NCBI GenBank assembly: GCA_951813625.1
Contig: CATOTS010000041.1
Span: 1 to 64,000 of the forward strand
DNA from: an uncultured Caldilineaceae bacterium
GTDB lineage: Bacteria; Chloroflexota; Anaerolineae; Caldilineales; Caldilineaceae
Direction: 5' to 3'
Length of the DNA stretch: 64,000 bases
The notes below the pieces were generated by a model, which saw only the letters and a list, made by a program, of their open reading frames with translations, searched no databases and was not told the DNA's origin. Within the stretch, counting starts at the first letter, position 1. Every line of letters starts with the position of its first letter. Positions 1 to 8,204 of this stretch are shown here, one piece after another. The position numbers were made by a program, and so were the translations under genes.

Positions 1-163
1 AATGCGACTGGTGAAAGTGAATCAAAATCGTCATTACTTCACGCAAGCTCAACCGCGGCGCCGGCCCCCGTTTGCGAGTCACGCCCAACAGTTTGGCATT
101 CTCCCGCGCAACCAACCACTGACAAAGGTCATCGACATGACAGTACAGTTTGAGTATACTCAT
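1..163 (-). pseudogene. IS982-family transposase, N-terminal part (cut by window edge)
   Basis: The minus strand reads from an ATG at 163 without a stop to the window edge, giving 54 residues. It begins MSILKLYCHVDD and ends with MTILIHFHQSH. The opening 'CHVDDLCQ' and the 'LSLREVMTILIHFHQS' segment are typical of IS982-family transposase N-termini. The catalytic part lies outside the window, so intactness cannot be judged. A related but decayed copy lies at 7351-8143 and keeps the middle and C-terminal parts. Confidence 0.75.
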
Positions 164-253
164 CACTGAGCGCCTTCCTTTGCTGGAGAATTTAGGTTGG
201 AGAACTTCAATTCTACCAGCTTGTGAAGGTGCTCACTTACTCCGAATTCAGGT
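1..253 (-). mobile_element. IS982-family element, terminal part
   Basis: The outer end is the motif CCGAATTCAGGT finishing at 253; read inward on the minus strand it is ACCTGAATTCGGAGTAAG. The same end closes the element at 8143 and a solo end at 12307. The noncoding 90 bases between this end and the transposase ATG match the 8065-8143 copy closely. The element ends 2 bp beyond the stop codon of the lipoprotein gene at 256-1326. Confidence 0.7.
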
Positions 254-255
254 TA

Positions 256-1326
256 TTACGGCACTTCCGGCAAAGCATAGATCGTAGGCTGCGTGGGGGT
301 CTGGTGCAAATCTATTTTATCGCTGACACTAATCACTATACGTCGACCATCCGGTGACAAGGCGAACTTCGTGCCGTATGGCCAGATTCGCGTACCCTCA
401 AGCGTGCCCAGATTGAGCATCCAAATTCCATCTTTCCCCCAGGTGCTCCGCCCGGCAAAAAAAAGGTGGTCGCCATCCGGCGACCAAGTCAGAACGCCGA
501 GTACTCCGGCTTGTGGCAAAATAAGGCGCGCGTCGCTGCCATCAGCATCCATGAAATAGAGATCATACAGATTCCAATACGTCTTGTTCATCTGCAACCA
601 TGTCTTGGGATCGTCAGTGTGAAAGTCATAACTCTCGTTGCCCCCAAAGGCGATTGTTTGTCCATCTGGAGATCGACTGGGTTTTGCCGTTCGCTCGAAT
701 TCAGAGAAAAGTTGGGTCATTTCGGAATTAGCGTCGACAAGATACAGTTTGGGAGAAAGTCCTGAATTTCGCTCCAGGATCAGGCTCGACATGTCCGGCG
801 CGAAAGAGAACCGGCCAGCCCTGAAGGCCCTGGGAGAAGCTCCGAGTGGCGTGGGATAGGTTGCATACTCAACCATGAGATTTTGTTCTCTGTCCCATAG
901 ATACAGAATACTGGTTACTGGACCAATCTTTTGGATACAAAGGTAAACATAACCGAACAGAATGCCGGGCACACTGTGTAATCTGCCAGGTTGGCCCGCC
1001 TTGTACACGCAATTATCAGGAGGGATTGGTAGCGGGACTTCACTGAGTTCATGCGTGTCGAGGCGATATAGGGCGATCTGAAAGTCGTCGAAAGTATCGA
1101 CGACGTCTTCGTCCACCGGCGTCTTGGGCGGGCGATGCATTAAGACTAATGTTTTTTCGTCGAGCCAGACTATATCCGAGTAAACGGCAACAGGTAAGGG
1201 CAGCTGCTGCAGTTCCTTCAGAGTCAAAGTATTTATGGATTCCTTGCAAGCCGACAAAATGATGCCCAAGACAAATAGCAACGATAAGCACCGTGTCTGG
1301 GGCGTTGAGGACGGAGTCTCACGCAT
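256..1326 (-). CDS. Predicted lipoprotein with TolB/WD40-like beta-propeller repeats; candidate Rhs immunity protein
   Basis: The start is the ATG at 1326, because a strong GAGGAGGAAA ribosome-binding site lies just upstream and the protein then opens with a lipoprotein signal peptide ending in the lipobox LSAC. A longer reading to 1419 would bury this signal. The 356-residue product contains propeller-style strands such as FSFAPDMSSL, SRSPDGQTIAF, LTWSPDGDHLFF and FALSPDGRRIV, typical of TolB/PD40 repeats. It is a paralogue of the lipoprotein at 10445-11590, with the same order of motifs and similar length. It begins 38 bp after the stop of an orphan Rhs protein, the usual place for an immunity gene, so an immunity role is proposed by position only. 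No catalytic residues are apparent. An insertion-sequence end lies 2 bp past its stop. Confidence 0.7.
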   Translation of the reverse strand: MRETPSSTPQTRCLSLLFVLGIILSACKESINTLTLKELQQLPLPVAVYSDIVWLDEKTLVLMHRPPKTPVDEDVVDTFDDFQIALYRLDTHELSEVPLPIPPDNCVYKAGQPGRLHSVPGILFGYVYLCIQKIGPVTSILYLWDREQNLMVEYATYPTPLGASPRAFRAGRFSFAPDMSSLILERNSGLSPKLYLVDANSEMTQLFSEFERTAKPSRSPDGQTIAFGGNESYDFHTDDPKTWLQMNKTYWNLYDLYFMDADGSDARLILPQAGVLGVLTWSPDGDHLFFAGRSTWGKDGIWMLNLGTLEGTRIWPYGTKFALSPDGRRIVISVSDKIDLHQTPTQPTIYALPEVP

Positions 1327-1364
1327 AGATTTTCCTCCTCTGGAGGCCTCTTGAAGACAGTCGA

Positions 1365-2678
1365 TCACTGCGGAACTCCCGGCAGATTTCTGACGAACCT
1401 TGTCACAGCCTCCGGCCAACCTGCCATCTCTCCCACGAAAGTTTCGTCTACAGCCTTTCTAGGATCAGTTTGTGGAATGTCGCATTTAAAGAATCGTCGG
1501 CAATTGGAGCCGACAAACCGATAGGCGTCAGCGCCCGTCAAGAACAGATTTATCTTCCGTTGTTCCCAAAAATCCGCCTCATTGTACCGTTTTCTTGTTT
1601 CGGGTAATTCCCGCGCATAGTCGACTCCCTCTTGCTCAGCGTCAAATCGGGATGTGATCACAATGTTTTCCGAGAATATATTTGAAGGTTCTCCAAGAGA
1701 GTTTTTTCTAAAGAAGTCGTACCAGCCGGCACCGCCATGCACATGTGTTAATTCATCGCTTTCGTAGAAATCACTATAGTAGATTGGAACCCAAGAACCA
1801 ACGGGGGAATATCCTCTGGACATGCGAACACCATCGTTGATCGCCTGCAGTATTCCGGCGTCCATCTGTGCGGCCCAACCAGACATCTCCTTGAAATCAC
1901 TATCGGTGCTCAGATGAACGATGGCCACATGAATATCGTCAAGCCATTCACCAAGGTCCATCTCGTCTACAATCAACTCAACCCATAGTTTGCGTTGTTC
2001 CCAATTGAGATTCTGAAAGTCTTCAACAGTGCAGTAATATTTGGAGATGGTTAGATTGCCGGTTCCATCCTCGCAGCTGAATCCACAGTGGCCGCTTGGG
2101 TCGGTGTATTTTAGCGGATTTCCCTTAGCGTAGAGGAAACGATTGAAGTTGATATTCTGACTTGGATCCGGCACTATCGAATCCGGCGAGATGAAGATTC
2201 CGAGCACGGGGTCGTAGTAGCGGGCGTTGTAGTACATCAGTCCGCTGGCGTCGGCCTTCTGGCCGGTGAAGGTGCGGTCGGTCTTGAGGTCGCCAGTGAC
2301 CTCGCGCTCTGCGCCATAGGCGTAGTAGGCGCGGATTGCTGTCGCGGGCCCCGAACTGTCGGTTGTCAGCGAAATGCTGCCGAGGTGGTCGCCGTGCAGG
2401 TGGAAGAGGTCGCTGCCGCGTTTGACCGCAATGCGCAGGCCGCCGAAGCTGTAGTGGCTGACGGTCGTCGTGACAACGCCGGTCACCTCCTCCTCGTAGT
2501 GGCCGAAGAAGGTGTAGGTCGTCGTGCTGCCGCTGACCTTCTTGACGCGCGCGCCGTCGACGTCGTACCAGTACTGCTCCAGAAGGTCGCCGTTGCTGTC
2601 CTGCACCTGCGACAATCGGTTTTTGGCGTCCCACACAAGCGTCTGCCGGCTTGACAGACCCTTGTTGCGCTTGACCAT
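1365..2678 (-). CDS. Orphan Rhs core with distinct C-terminal tip (5'-truncated)
   Basis: The first 190 or so residues are an Rhs-associated core: VWDAKNRLSQ, YYAYGAERE, GLMYYNARYYDPVLGIF and the closing NPLKYTDPSGH. About 235 residues of unrelated sequence follow and form the variable tip. The core is close to that of the larger Rhs protein at 4039-6235, while the tips share nothing visible. Reading upstream of the ATG, the frame still resembles Rhs (HAVGRIGF versus HAVDRIGN in the other copy) for about 20 codons and then loses similarity, so this is a displaced 3' end of an rhs gene rather than a full gene. Such orphan core-tip modules behind an rhs gene are well known in Rhs toxin loci. 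The tip matches no family I recognise; it has two nearby cysteines (SNCRRFFKC) near the end. Whether it is translated from the ATG at 2678 is uncertain. Confidence 0.7.
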   Translation of the reverse strand: MVKRNKGLSSRQTLVWDAKNRLSQVQDSNGDLLEQYWYDVDGARVKKVSGSTTTYTFFGHYEEEVTGVVTTTVSHYSFGGLRIAVKRGSDLFHLHGDHLGSISLTTDSSGPATAIRAYYAYGAEREVTGDLKTDRTFTGQKADASGLMYYNARYYDPVLGIFISPDSIVPDPSQNINFNRFLYAKGNPLKYTDPSGHCGFSCEDGTGNLTISKYYCTVEDFQNLNWEQRKLWVELIVDEMDLGEWLDDIHVAIVHLSTDSDFKEMSGWAAQMDAGILQAINDGVRMSRGYSPVGSWVPIYYSDFYESDELTHVHGGAGWYDFFRKNSLGEPSNIFSENIVITSRFDAEQEGVDYARELPETRKRYNEADFWEQRKINLFLTGADAYRFVGSNCRRFFKCDIPQTDPRKAVDETFVGEMAGWPEAVTRFVRNLPGVPQ

Positions 2679-2776
2679 GTTGCCGTTGGCGTCGCCGCCG
2701 GAGCTGTCGACAAAGCCGATGCGGCCGACCGCATGGCACGGCCGGGCGCAACCACAGTTCTTCCCGATGCAAGAGG

Positions 2777-4048
2777 TCAGCCGCAGCGGGCAGGCCGTTC
2801 GCTCCAGATGTCACCATCGATTTCAATCGCTTCAATCGCTTCAATCGAGCCCGGCCATGATCTGAGGATGCAGAGTTCAAGATTTCCATCATCATCCACT
2901 TCGCGGTAACTGTCTGCAATATCCTCAAGGGTCCGTGGGTGAACCTCGAACTGGTCCATCCCAAATTCAGGTGAAATCCTTTCCAGCGGTTCCCGTCCAG
3001 GATATCTATGATTGAAAAAGCCGCTAACTGAGAATCCCTCTTCAATGTAATAGAGTTCCAGTTCGGTCGTCGCGAAGTACGGGCCGCGGTAGGCGCTAAA
3101 GTAATCGGGAGGCCCCAGGCAGTCGATTATCTGGGCTAAAGTAAGCCCAGGGACCAGTCCACCGCCTACTTCTTCAAGCCTTCCGCTAGGCGAAAAAATA
3201 GCCATGTGATGGACCATTTCTTCATTGTCCCACCAAGTTACAGGGTCAAACCCTCCAGTATGTCTTCTTCCACCTCCTATTTTGTCCCTGTCAATTTCCC
3301 AGAGTCTGACCACAGTGGCGACAACTTCATGGACGAAATCTTCGCCGAATCTGAACTCCTGCCAGCGTGAGAGCGATAACCTTGCGCACGCAGAGGGGCC
3401 CGGGGCTTCGTAAGCTTCCTCCGAAAGAATGAAGACCCTTAGCCTCTCCAACAGGTGGTCAAGCTGCTCTTCTTGTGGAGTCGACTCCATCGCAGGGGAC
3501 GCGACGCCTTGGAAATAAAGCGGCGATACATATCCCCGGTATAGTGCCAGAACTGCTTCCCCCACCCAGTAACTCACGGCTCCCTTGTCATTGGTAGCTT
3601 CAATGTGGATCGCAGGCGGGCCGAGGCAGTCGATTAACTGGGCTATCGTCGGCGGCTGACTGTGCCATTGAACCTCTATGCTCGTGAGTCGGTCTCCGGT
3701 TGTTAGAGAAGCATTGTAGTCAGCGTTGTTGTCGGTCCAGATTATGCTCCTGGTCTGACCGTAAGAATCTTTTTCGATGCTGACGCTGCCGCGGTCGACG
3801 TCATAGAGTTCGCGCACGGTCGCGAGCAGGTCGTCAACGGTCGCGCCGTCCCCAAAATCGAAGCGGTGCCAATGGTCATAGTCCCAGCGGGCGCAGAAGG
3901 AGGTTGGCGCTGTATCCCCCTCCTCTGGCGTTATGGGGATGCAGCCGGCGAGGAAAATTCCTGCCAAGCAGACCATCGCAGCGGTGCGCAGGATGCGACT
4001 TGCGCTGCGCTTGAATCCATCTAAGGTTGAATCATAGTTCATGGCCAT
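2777..4048 (-). CDS. Predicted lipoprotein with two repeated domains; candidate Rhs immunity protein
   Basis: The 423-residue protein has a signal peptide with a clear lipobox (FLAGC), so it should be anchored outside the membrane. The mature part is an internal duplication. Each half has a segment of the type W-x-x-F-x-F-G followed by a V-x-x-L-x-x-x-D-R helix, then a shared IDCLGPP motif (AQLIDCLGPP and AQIIDCLGPP), then an LxLYY/LALYR strand. I do not recognise the family. The gene overlaps the end of the large Rhs gene by 10 bp, which suggests translational coupling and is the standard place for the immunity gene of an Rhs toxin. If the toxin is a protease acting outside the membrane, a surface lipoprotein would be a sensible protector; this is inference. 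Confidence 0.7.
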   Translation of the reverse strand: MAMNYDSTLDGFKRSASRILRTAAMVCLAGIFLAGCIPITPEEGDTAPTSFCARWDYDHWHRFDFGDGATVDDLLATVRELYDVDRGSVSIEKDSYGQTRSIIWTDNNADYNASLTTGDRLTSIEVQWHSQPPTIAQLIDCLGPPAIHIEATNDKGAVSYWVGEAVLALYRGYVSPLYFQGVASPAMESTPQEEQLDHLLERLRVFILSEEAYEAPGPSACARLSLSRWQEFRFGEDFVHEVVATVVRLWEIDRDKIGGGRRHTGGFDPVTWWDNEEMVHHMAIFSPSGRLEEVGGGLVPGLTLAQIIDCLGPPDYFSAYRGPYFATTELELYYIEEGFSVSGFFNHRYPGREPLERISPEFGMDQFEVHPRTLEDIADSYREVDDDGNLELCILRSWPGSIEAIEAIEIDGDIWSERPARCG

Positions 4049-6235
4049 GGCTGCAGGAGCTCCCTGATGTCAGTTTTTTGTTCGTCAGTAAGATGTTGAG
4101 GGCTTTTGTAGGAAGGGTATACCCAGACCGCGACCCCCTCGGCCCAATTTTCCCAAACACCCCACTCCCCGTATTTTGAGACTCGCGGTATGACCTCCCA
4201 GTCGGCCTTTGATATATTGAGGTCTGTAAACCATTCCTTCGTGATGCACCACACGCCATGATCTGTTGGACAAGGAGATTGTGCAAGATGGATCTTATGC
4301 GCGAACTCATGGATCGCGGTACCGCGAAGACGCTCACGGTATTGGTCGTCTGAAAGGCCCGTGTTATCGAACAGGCTTTCATAGAAACCGATTCGACCCG
4401 CTTCCATCGCGCAAGCAGCTCCCCAGTTGCAGGGGAAGTCAACCTGGTAACTTGCGGCGCGATACCATGTTACGCCGCCGCCAATCAAATCCTTCAGATG
4501 AGCGAAACTGGCTTTAAGGCGGCCAGAACTCCCGGCGACACGCCTGGCCAGAATAGCTATGCCTTGCCCGAGATACTCTAATTCATCCTCGAAATTCCAG
4601 CCATTGAGGTTTTCAACCGTTATTCCTGCGTCATTCAGCATTTCCTCATATGCCTGCATGTCCGTAAAGAAGGGAGTGATTGTCCGGGTATAACCTCCTG
4701 TAAACGGGTCATATGCAAAACCGCGGGCCCCATGCCAACGATCCTGCCAATAACGCTCTATAGCTAGCTGGCCATCAGACAGGGGGGGCTTTGGTTTCTT
4801 AGGGATATGGCCGCTGGGGTCCGCGTATTTGAGGGGATTGGCACGCGCATAGAGAAAGCGGTTGTGGCCGATGATGCCAGCGGAATTAGGGATCATGGAG
4901 TCAGGTGAGGTGAGGACGCCCAGCGCCGGGTCGTAGTAGCGGGCGTTGTAGTACATCAGGCCGGTTGAGTCGCGTTTCTGGCCGGTGAAGGTGTGGTCGG
5001 TCTTGAAGTCGCCGGATGAACTGCGTTCTGCGCCGTAGGCGTAGTAGGCGCGGCTGGCCGTCGCGGCCCCCGCGCCATCGGTGGTCAGCGAGATGCTGCC
5101 CAGATGGCCGCCGTACAGGTGGTAGAGGTCGCTGCCGCGCTTGACCGCAATCCGCAGCCCGCCGAACGAGTAGTGGCTGACCGTCGTCACTACACCGTCC
5201 GCCGCCTCCTCCTCGTAGTAGGCGAAGAAGATGTAGGTCGTGGTCGTGCCGCTGGTCTTCTTGACGCGCGTCCCCTTCACGCCGTACCAGTACTGCTCCA
5301 GCAGGTCGCCGTTGTTGTCCTGCACCTGCGACAGCCGGTTCTGCGCGTCCCAGACGAGCGTCTGCTGGCCGGCGAGACCCTTGTTACGCACGTTCATGTT
5401 GCCGTTGGCGTCGTAGTCGAAGCGGTCGGCGTTACCGATGCGGTCGACCGCGTGGAAGGGCCCGCTGTCGCCGTAGGCCTGCCCGTTGAAGGAGGTCAGG
5501 CGGCTGGCGCCGTCGTAGCTGTAGCTGCGGCCGTAGGCACTGGTCAACCGCCCCAGACCGTCGTAGGTGAAGCTGTTGCTGGTCGCGCCCTCGGTCAGCG
5601 CGGTGATGTCGCCGAAGCTGTTGTAGGCGTAGCCGCGGCTCAAGCGCTCCCCGCCGCCCTCGCTCAACCCCACCTTCAGACTCGCCAGCATGCCGCCGTT
5701 TTTCGGCTCGGTCCAGGGGTGGTAGCTCTGCGTGCGCCAGAGGTTGCCGCCCGCGGGGAAACGCATCGCGGTCATACGCCCGGCCTCGTCGTAGTTCACA
5801 CTGTCGACCAGCGCGCCGTGCACCGAGCTGCTCAGTCCCACGGCCACGCCCGGGCTGCCGTAGGTTGTGGTGATCACCTCGCCGCCGGGGTAGGTGACCG
5901 CGGTAGGCCTGTGGTGGTCGTCGAAGCTGAAGCCGCTCGTTCGCGTCAGGCTGTCGATGGTGACGCTCACTCCGCTGACCCTGCTGTAGCTGTCGTAGGT
6001 GAAGCTGCGAGATACGTTGTCGTTCGACTCGCTCTGCATGCGGCCCTGCGCGTCGCAGACGTAGGATGAATCGAGGTCGGCGTCGGCCACCGTGGCCGCG
6101 CAGTTCTCGTCTGTACGCTGCAAGCGGCCCCGCATACGCCCCAAGCTGTCGTAGTAGAGGCAGCTGGTCCTGGCGCGGGCGTCGGTCTGCCGCGTCAGCT
6201 GGCCGAGCGCGTTGTAGGCGTAGTATGGTTGCCTA
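4039..6235 (-). CDS. Rhs/YD-repeat protein with predicted zinc-metalloprotease C-terminal tip (5'-truncated)
   Basis: The frame is open from about 6235, where it starts abruptly inside a YD repeat, to the stop at 4039; the first ATG is at 6144 (701 residues). It contains YD repeats (YDAQGRMQSE, YDSYSRVSG, YDGLGRLTS, YDANGNMNV), then the Rhs core ending NPLKYADPSGH, then a tip of roughly 250 residues. The tip contains HEFAH at residues 612-616 (counted from the ATG at 6144), an HExxH zinc motif, with ENWAEG 50 residues later as a likely third-ligand helix. A metallopeptidase toxin is therefore predicted. The signal peptide and N-terminal repeats are missing: at 6236-6239 the sequence switches to an IS3-type transposase fragment. 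The gene may no longer be secreted, unless a start or partner lies elsewhere. It overlaps the following lipoprotein gene. Confidence 0.8.
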
Positions 6236-6238
6236 AGT

Positions 6239-6458
6239 CGGCGGGAAGTTGAGGGAAAAGCCGCTGGACTGGGAGTTCTTCTACACGTTGCTAGAGGTGA
6301 GGGTGCTGACGGAGCGGTACAAGCGAACCTACAACCGGGCCAACCATACAGCTCACTGGGCTGCCGGCCACCGGAGCCTGAAGCCCTCTTGCCTGCCGAC
6401 CCGTCCCCGCGCTTGTCGGACTAACATAACGGGTGGTACAAACATCGGGGGCAGGTCA
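6239..6458 (+). mobile_element. IS3-type insertion sequence, 3' terminal fragment
   Basis: The plus strand encodes the C-terminal end of an IS3/IS481-type integrase (GKLREKPLDWEFFYTLLEV, then RYKRTYNRANHTAH), equivalent to the usual 'FYTLxEAQVLIExWRRHYNTxRPH' segment. The noncoding tail ends GGGGGCAGGTCA at 6458, which looks like the element's terminal repeat. The rest of the element is absent. It separates the Rhs gene from its N-terminal part and forms the stop codon of the membrane protein gene at 6456. Confidence 0.65.
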
Positions 6459-7274
6459 TCCACACACAGAATCGTGAAACAAACGGACGGCACAAAGGAT
6501 GATGATTGCGATCCACTGAAACAGAAGGCCTTGCCCTATTGTTCCCATTACACTGGCACCGATACCAATTGCCCATAATTCCGGCACATATCGCGTAAAG
6601 TCTGAAAGAGGACCGAGAATTCCAAACCATACGCTTGCAAAACTGAGCAGTGCGGTTAGAAAGTTAGACTTTGTGAATCGATTCAGCAATCCAGCCTGAA
6701 TTCCTAGGGTCAACGGTGTTGGCCAAAAGCCATACACAACAGCTCCATAGAGGAAAATGTAATCCAAAACTAAACTCGCAAAGAAACTAACAATTAGCCC
6801 AATGATTGTCCCTACTACGACTTGATATAAACCAACCGGCAACGTGCGCTTGGCATATATGCTGCTTACAACCAAACACTGAACAATACCACCCCCTCCA
6901 AACGTAAATGCGTGGTGTCGGATCAAGAACTGACTCTCCACCGCACTGTTAGTCGGGAAAAGCGGCTGCACGAGCGCAACAAGAGCCAAGCTACCAAAAC
7001 CAAGAAGCGCTGTACATAGTTTGGAATTGGTGACGCGGTGAAACCATCCCGCAAGGATTCCTAGCAGCAGGGCAGAAGGCAGATATAGGGCAGATTGGGC
7101 CATTATGAGTCGTAGAAGTGAATGTTGCTCACCCTCTACAGTCGTCCATTGGATATCAAAAGCAATCAGAGCAAAGGGCAAAATGGGCACAATGCCAGCA
7201 ACAGGTAAAGCAAGGATAGTACCAGCCAGACCGAACCCATATTCCAAGAAAAGCGCGCGTGTTTTAGTACTCAC
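6456..7274 (-). CDS. Multi-pass membrane protein of unknown function, probably 3'-truncated
   Basis: The 272-residue product is very hydrophobic, with about seven membrane spans and short charged loops. I recognise no family. Its last codon before the stop is GGA, and the stop TGA is the outer end of the IS3-type terminal repeat (TGACCTGCC on the minus strand), so the insertion has probably replaced the natural C-terminus. Base composition is lower in GC than the core genes of this window, which fits an acquired region. No strong ribosome-binding site is seen ahead of the ATG at 7274. Confidence 0.5.
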   Translation of the reverse strand: MSTKTRALFLEYGFGLAGTILALPVAGIVPILPFALIAFDIQWTTVEGEQHSLLRLIMAQSALYLPSALLLGILAGWFHRVTNSKLCTALLGFGSLALVALVQPLFPTNSAVESQFLIRHHAFTFGGGGIVQCLVVSSIYAKRTLPVGLYQVVVGTIIGLIVSFFASLVLDYIFLYGAVVYGFWPTPLTLGIQAGLLNRFTKSNFLTALLSFASVWFGILGPLSDFTRYVPELWAIGIGASVMGTIGQGLLFQWIAIIILCAVRLFHDSVCG

Positions 7275-7350
7275 AATCCTATCCTAAAGTGAAGAACCAA
7301 CTTATGTGACCCCGTCTGAAACAACGTTCTCTATGGTTGGCTTCAAGATA

Positions 7351-8143
7351 ACCCCAGTTCGGCGTTAGATTCGGGCAGGCAAAAGAGCCAAGTCTTTGTC
7401 AGAGAGATGGAGAGATGGCTTCTTGGGTTGCCAAGTTTAAGCAATCAGCCCGGCGATAAGACTGACGTTAGAGTTGGTTGGGCTCCGGTGACGGGTATGT
7501 TCAATCTGCGGGATATTCTTGAACCGGTCAACGATGGTCCCGATGACGAAACGCTTACGCGTGAGCATCTTGTCTTCGAGAACAACGAGACGATTCTGCA
7601 TGTTTTTTGCGAATGGGCGTGATCGGCAACGGGCCGTCCGCCGCCATCAATTGCAGTCCGCGTGCGCAGAGTTGCTCAAAGAGAGCTTGGGAGAGATAGC
7701 CGCGGTCGCCGACCAACTTGCCCCACAGGTTTTGGTCATCTGTGGGACCGGCTTGCGGTCATCTGTGTTGCCAGGTGTGAGTTGAACCGCCAGCAGTTCA
7801 CCCTGGTCATTGACAATCAGATGAAGCTTGAAGCCAAAGAACCATTCCACACTGCTCTTGCCCCGCATGGCCGCCTCGGCGAAGACCCGGTATCAGCCGA
7901 TGCGCCGGTTGTGGCAGACGGACAACGGGGTCGAATCAATGAATGCCACCCCTGTCGCCCGGCCAAAGCGCCCATGCAGATAGAGACACATGGCTGGCAG
8001 GGCTGATGGCATTAACGCCACAAAGCGCGTGTAACTGACCAGTGTAGGGAATTCACTGCGCACCATTCCTCGCTGGAGAATTTGGTTTGCAGAACTTCAA
8101 TTCTACCAGCTTGTTGAGGTGCTCACTTACGCCGAATTCAGGT
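7351..8143 (-). mobile_element. Decayed IS982-family element
   Basis: The ends are imperfect inverted repeats: ACCTGAATTCGGCGTAAG from 8143 inward and ACCCCAGTTCGGCGTTAG from 7351 inward. The length of 793 bp is short for this family because the N-terminal half of the transposase has been deleted. No target duplication is visible around the ends. The noncoding segment 8065-8143 matches 170-253 and, more weakly, 12252-12307. Confidence 0.7.
7600..8070 (-). pseudogene. IS982-family transposase remnant
   Basis: Reading from about 8070 the minus strand gives MVRSEFPTLVSYTRFVALMP, then FIDSTPLSVCHNRRIG followed by an in-frame TGA, then EWFFGFKLHLIVNDQGELL and LTPGNTDDRKPVP. All of these are IS982 transposase landmarks. 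A frameshift after MTK is needed to continue into LVGDRGYLSQALFEQLC, and further stops follow. The N-terminal region present in the copy at 1-163 is missing here. The gene is clearly dead. Confidence 0.75.
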
Positions 8144-8204
8144 TAGTTACTCAAAAACTTTATTGCCCCTCTTCTGCCTTCGGATTCTCCATATCCTTTA
8201 GTCG

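Noticed and set aside
2125..3045. 306-codon minus-strand frame overlapping the orphan Rhs and the lipoprotein
   Set aside because: It is an out-of-phase reading of both genes with low-complexity arginine- and proline-rich sequence.
5104..6069. Long plus-strand frame of 321 codons inside the Rhs gene
   Set aside because: It is the antisense shadow of a high-GC repeat-coding region; its product is a run of valine, alanine and arginine with no motif.
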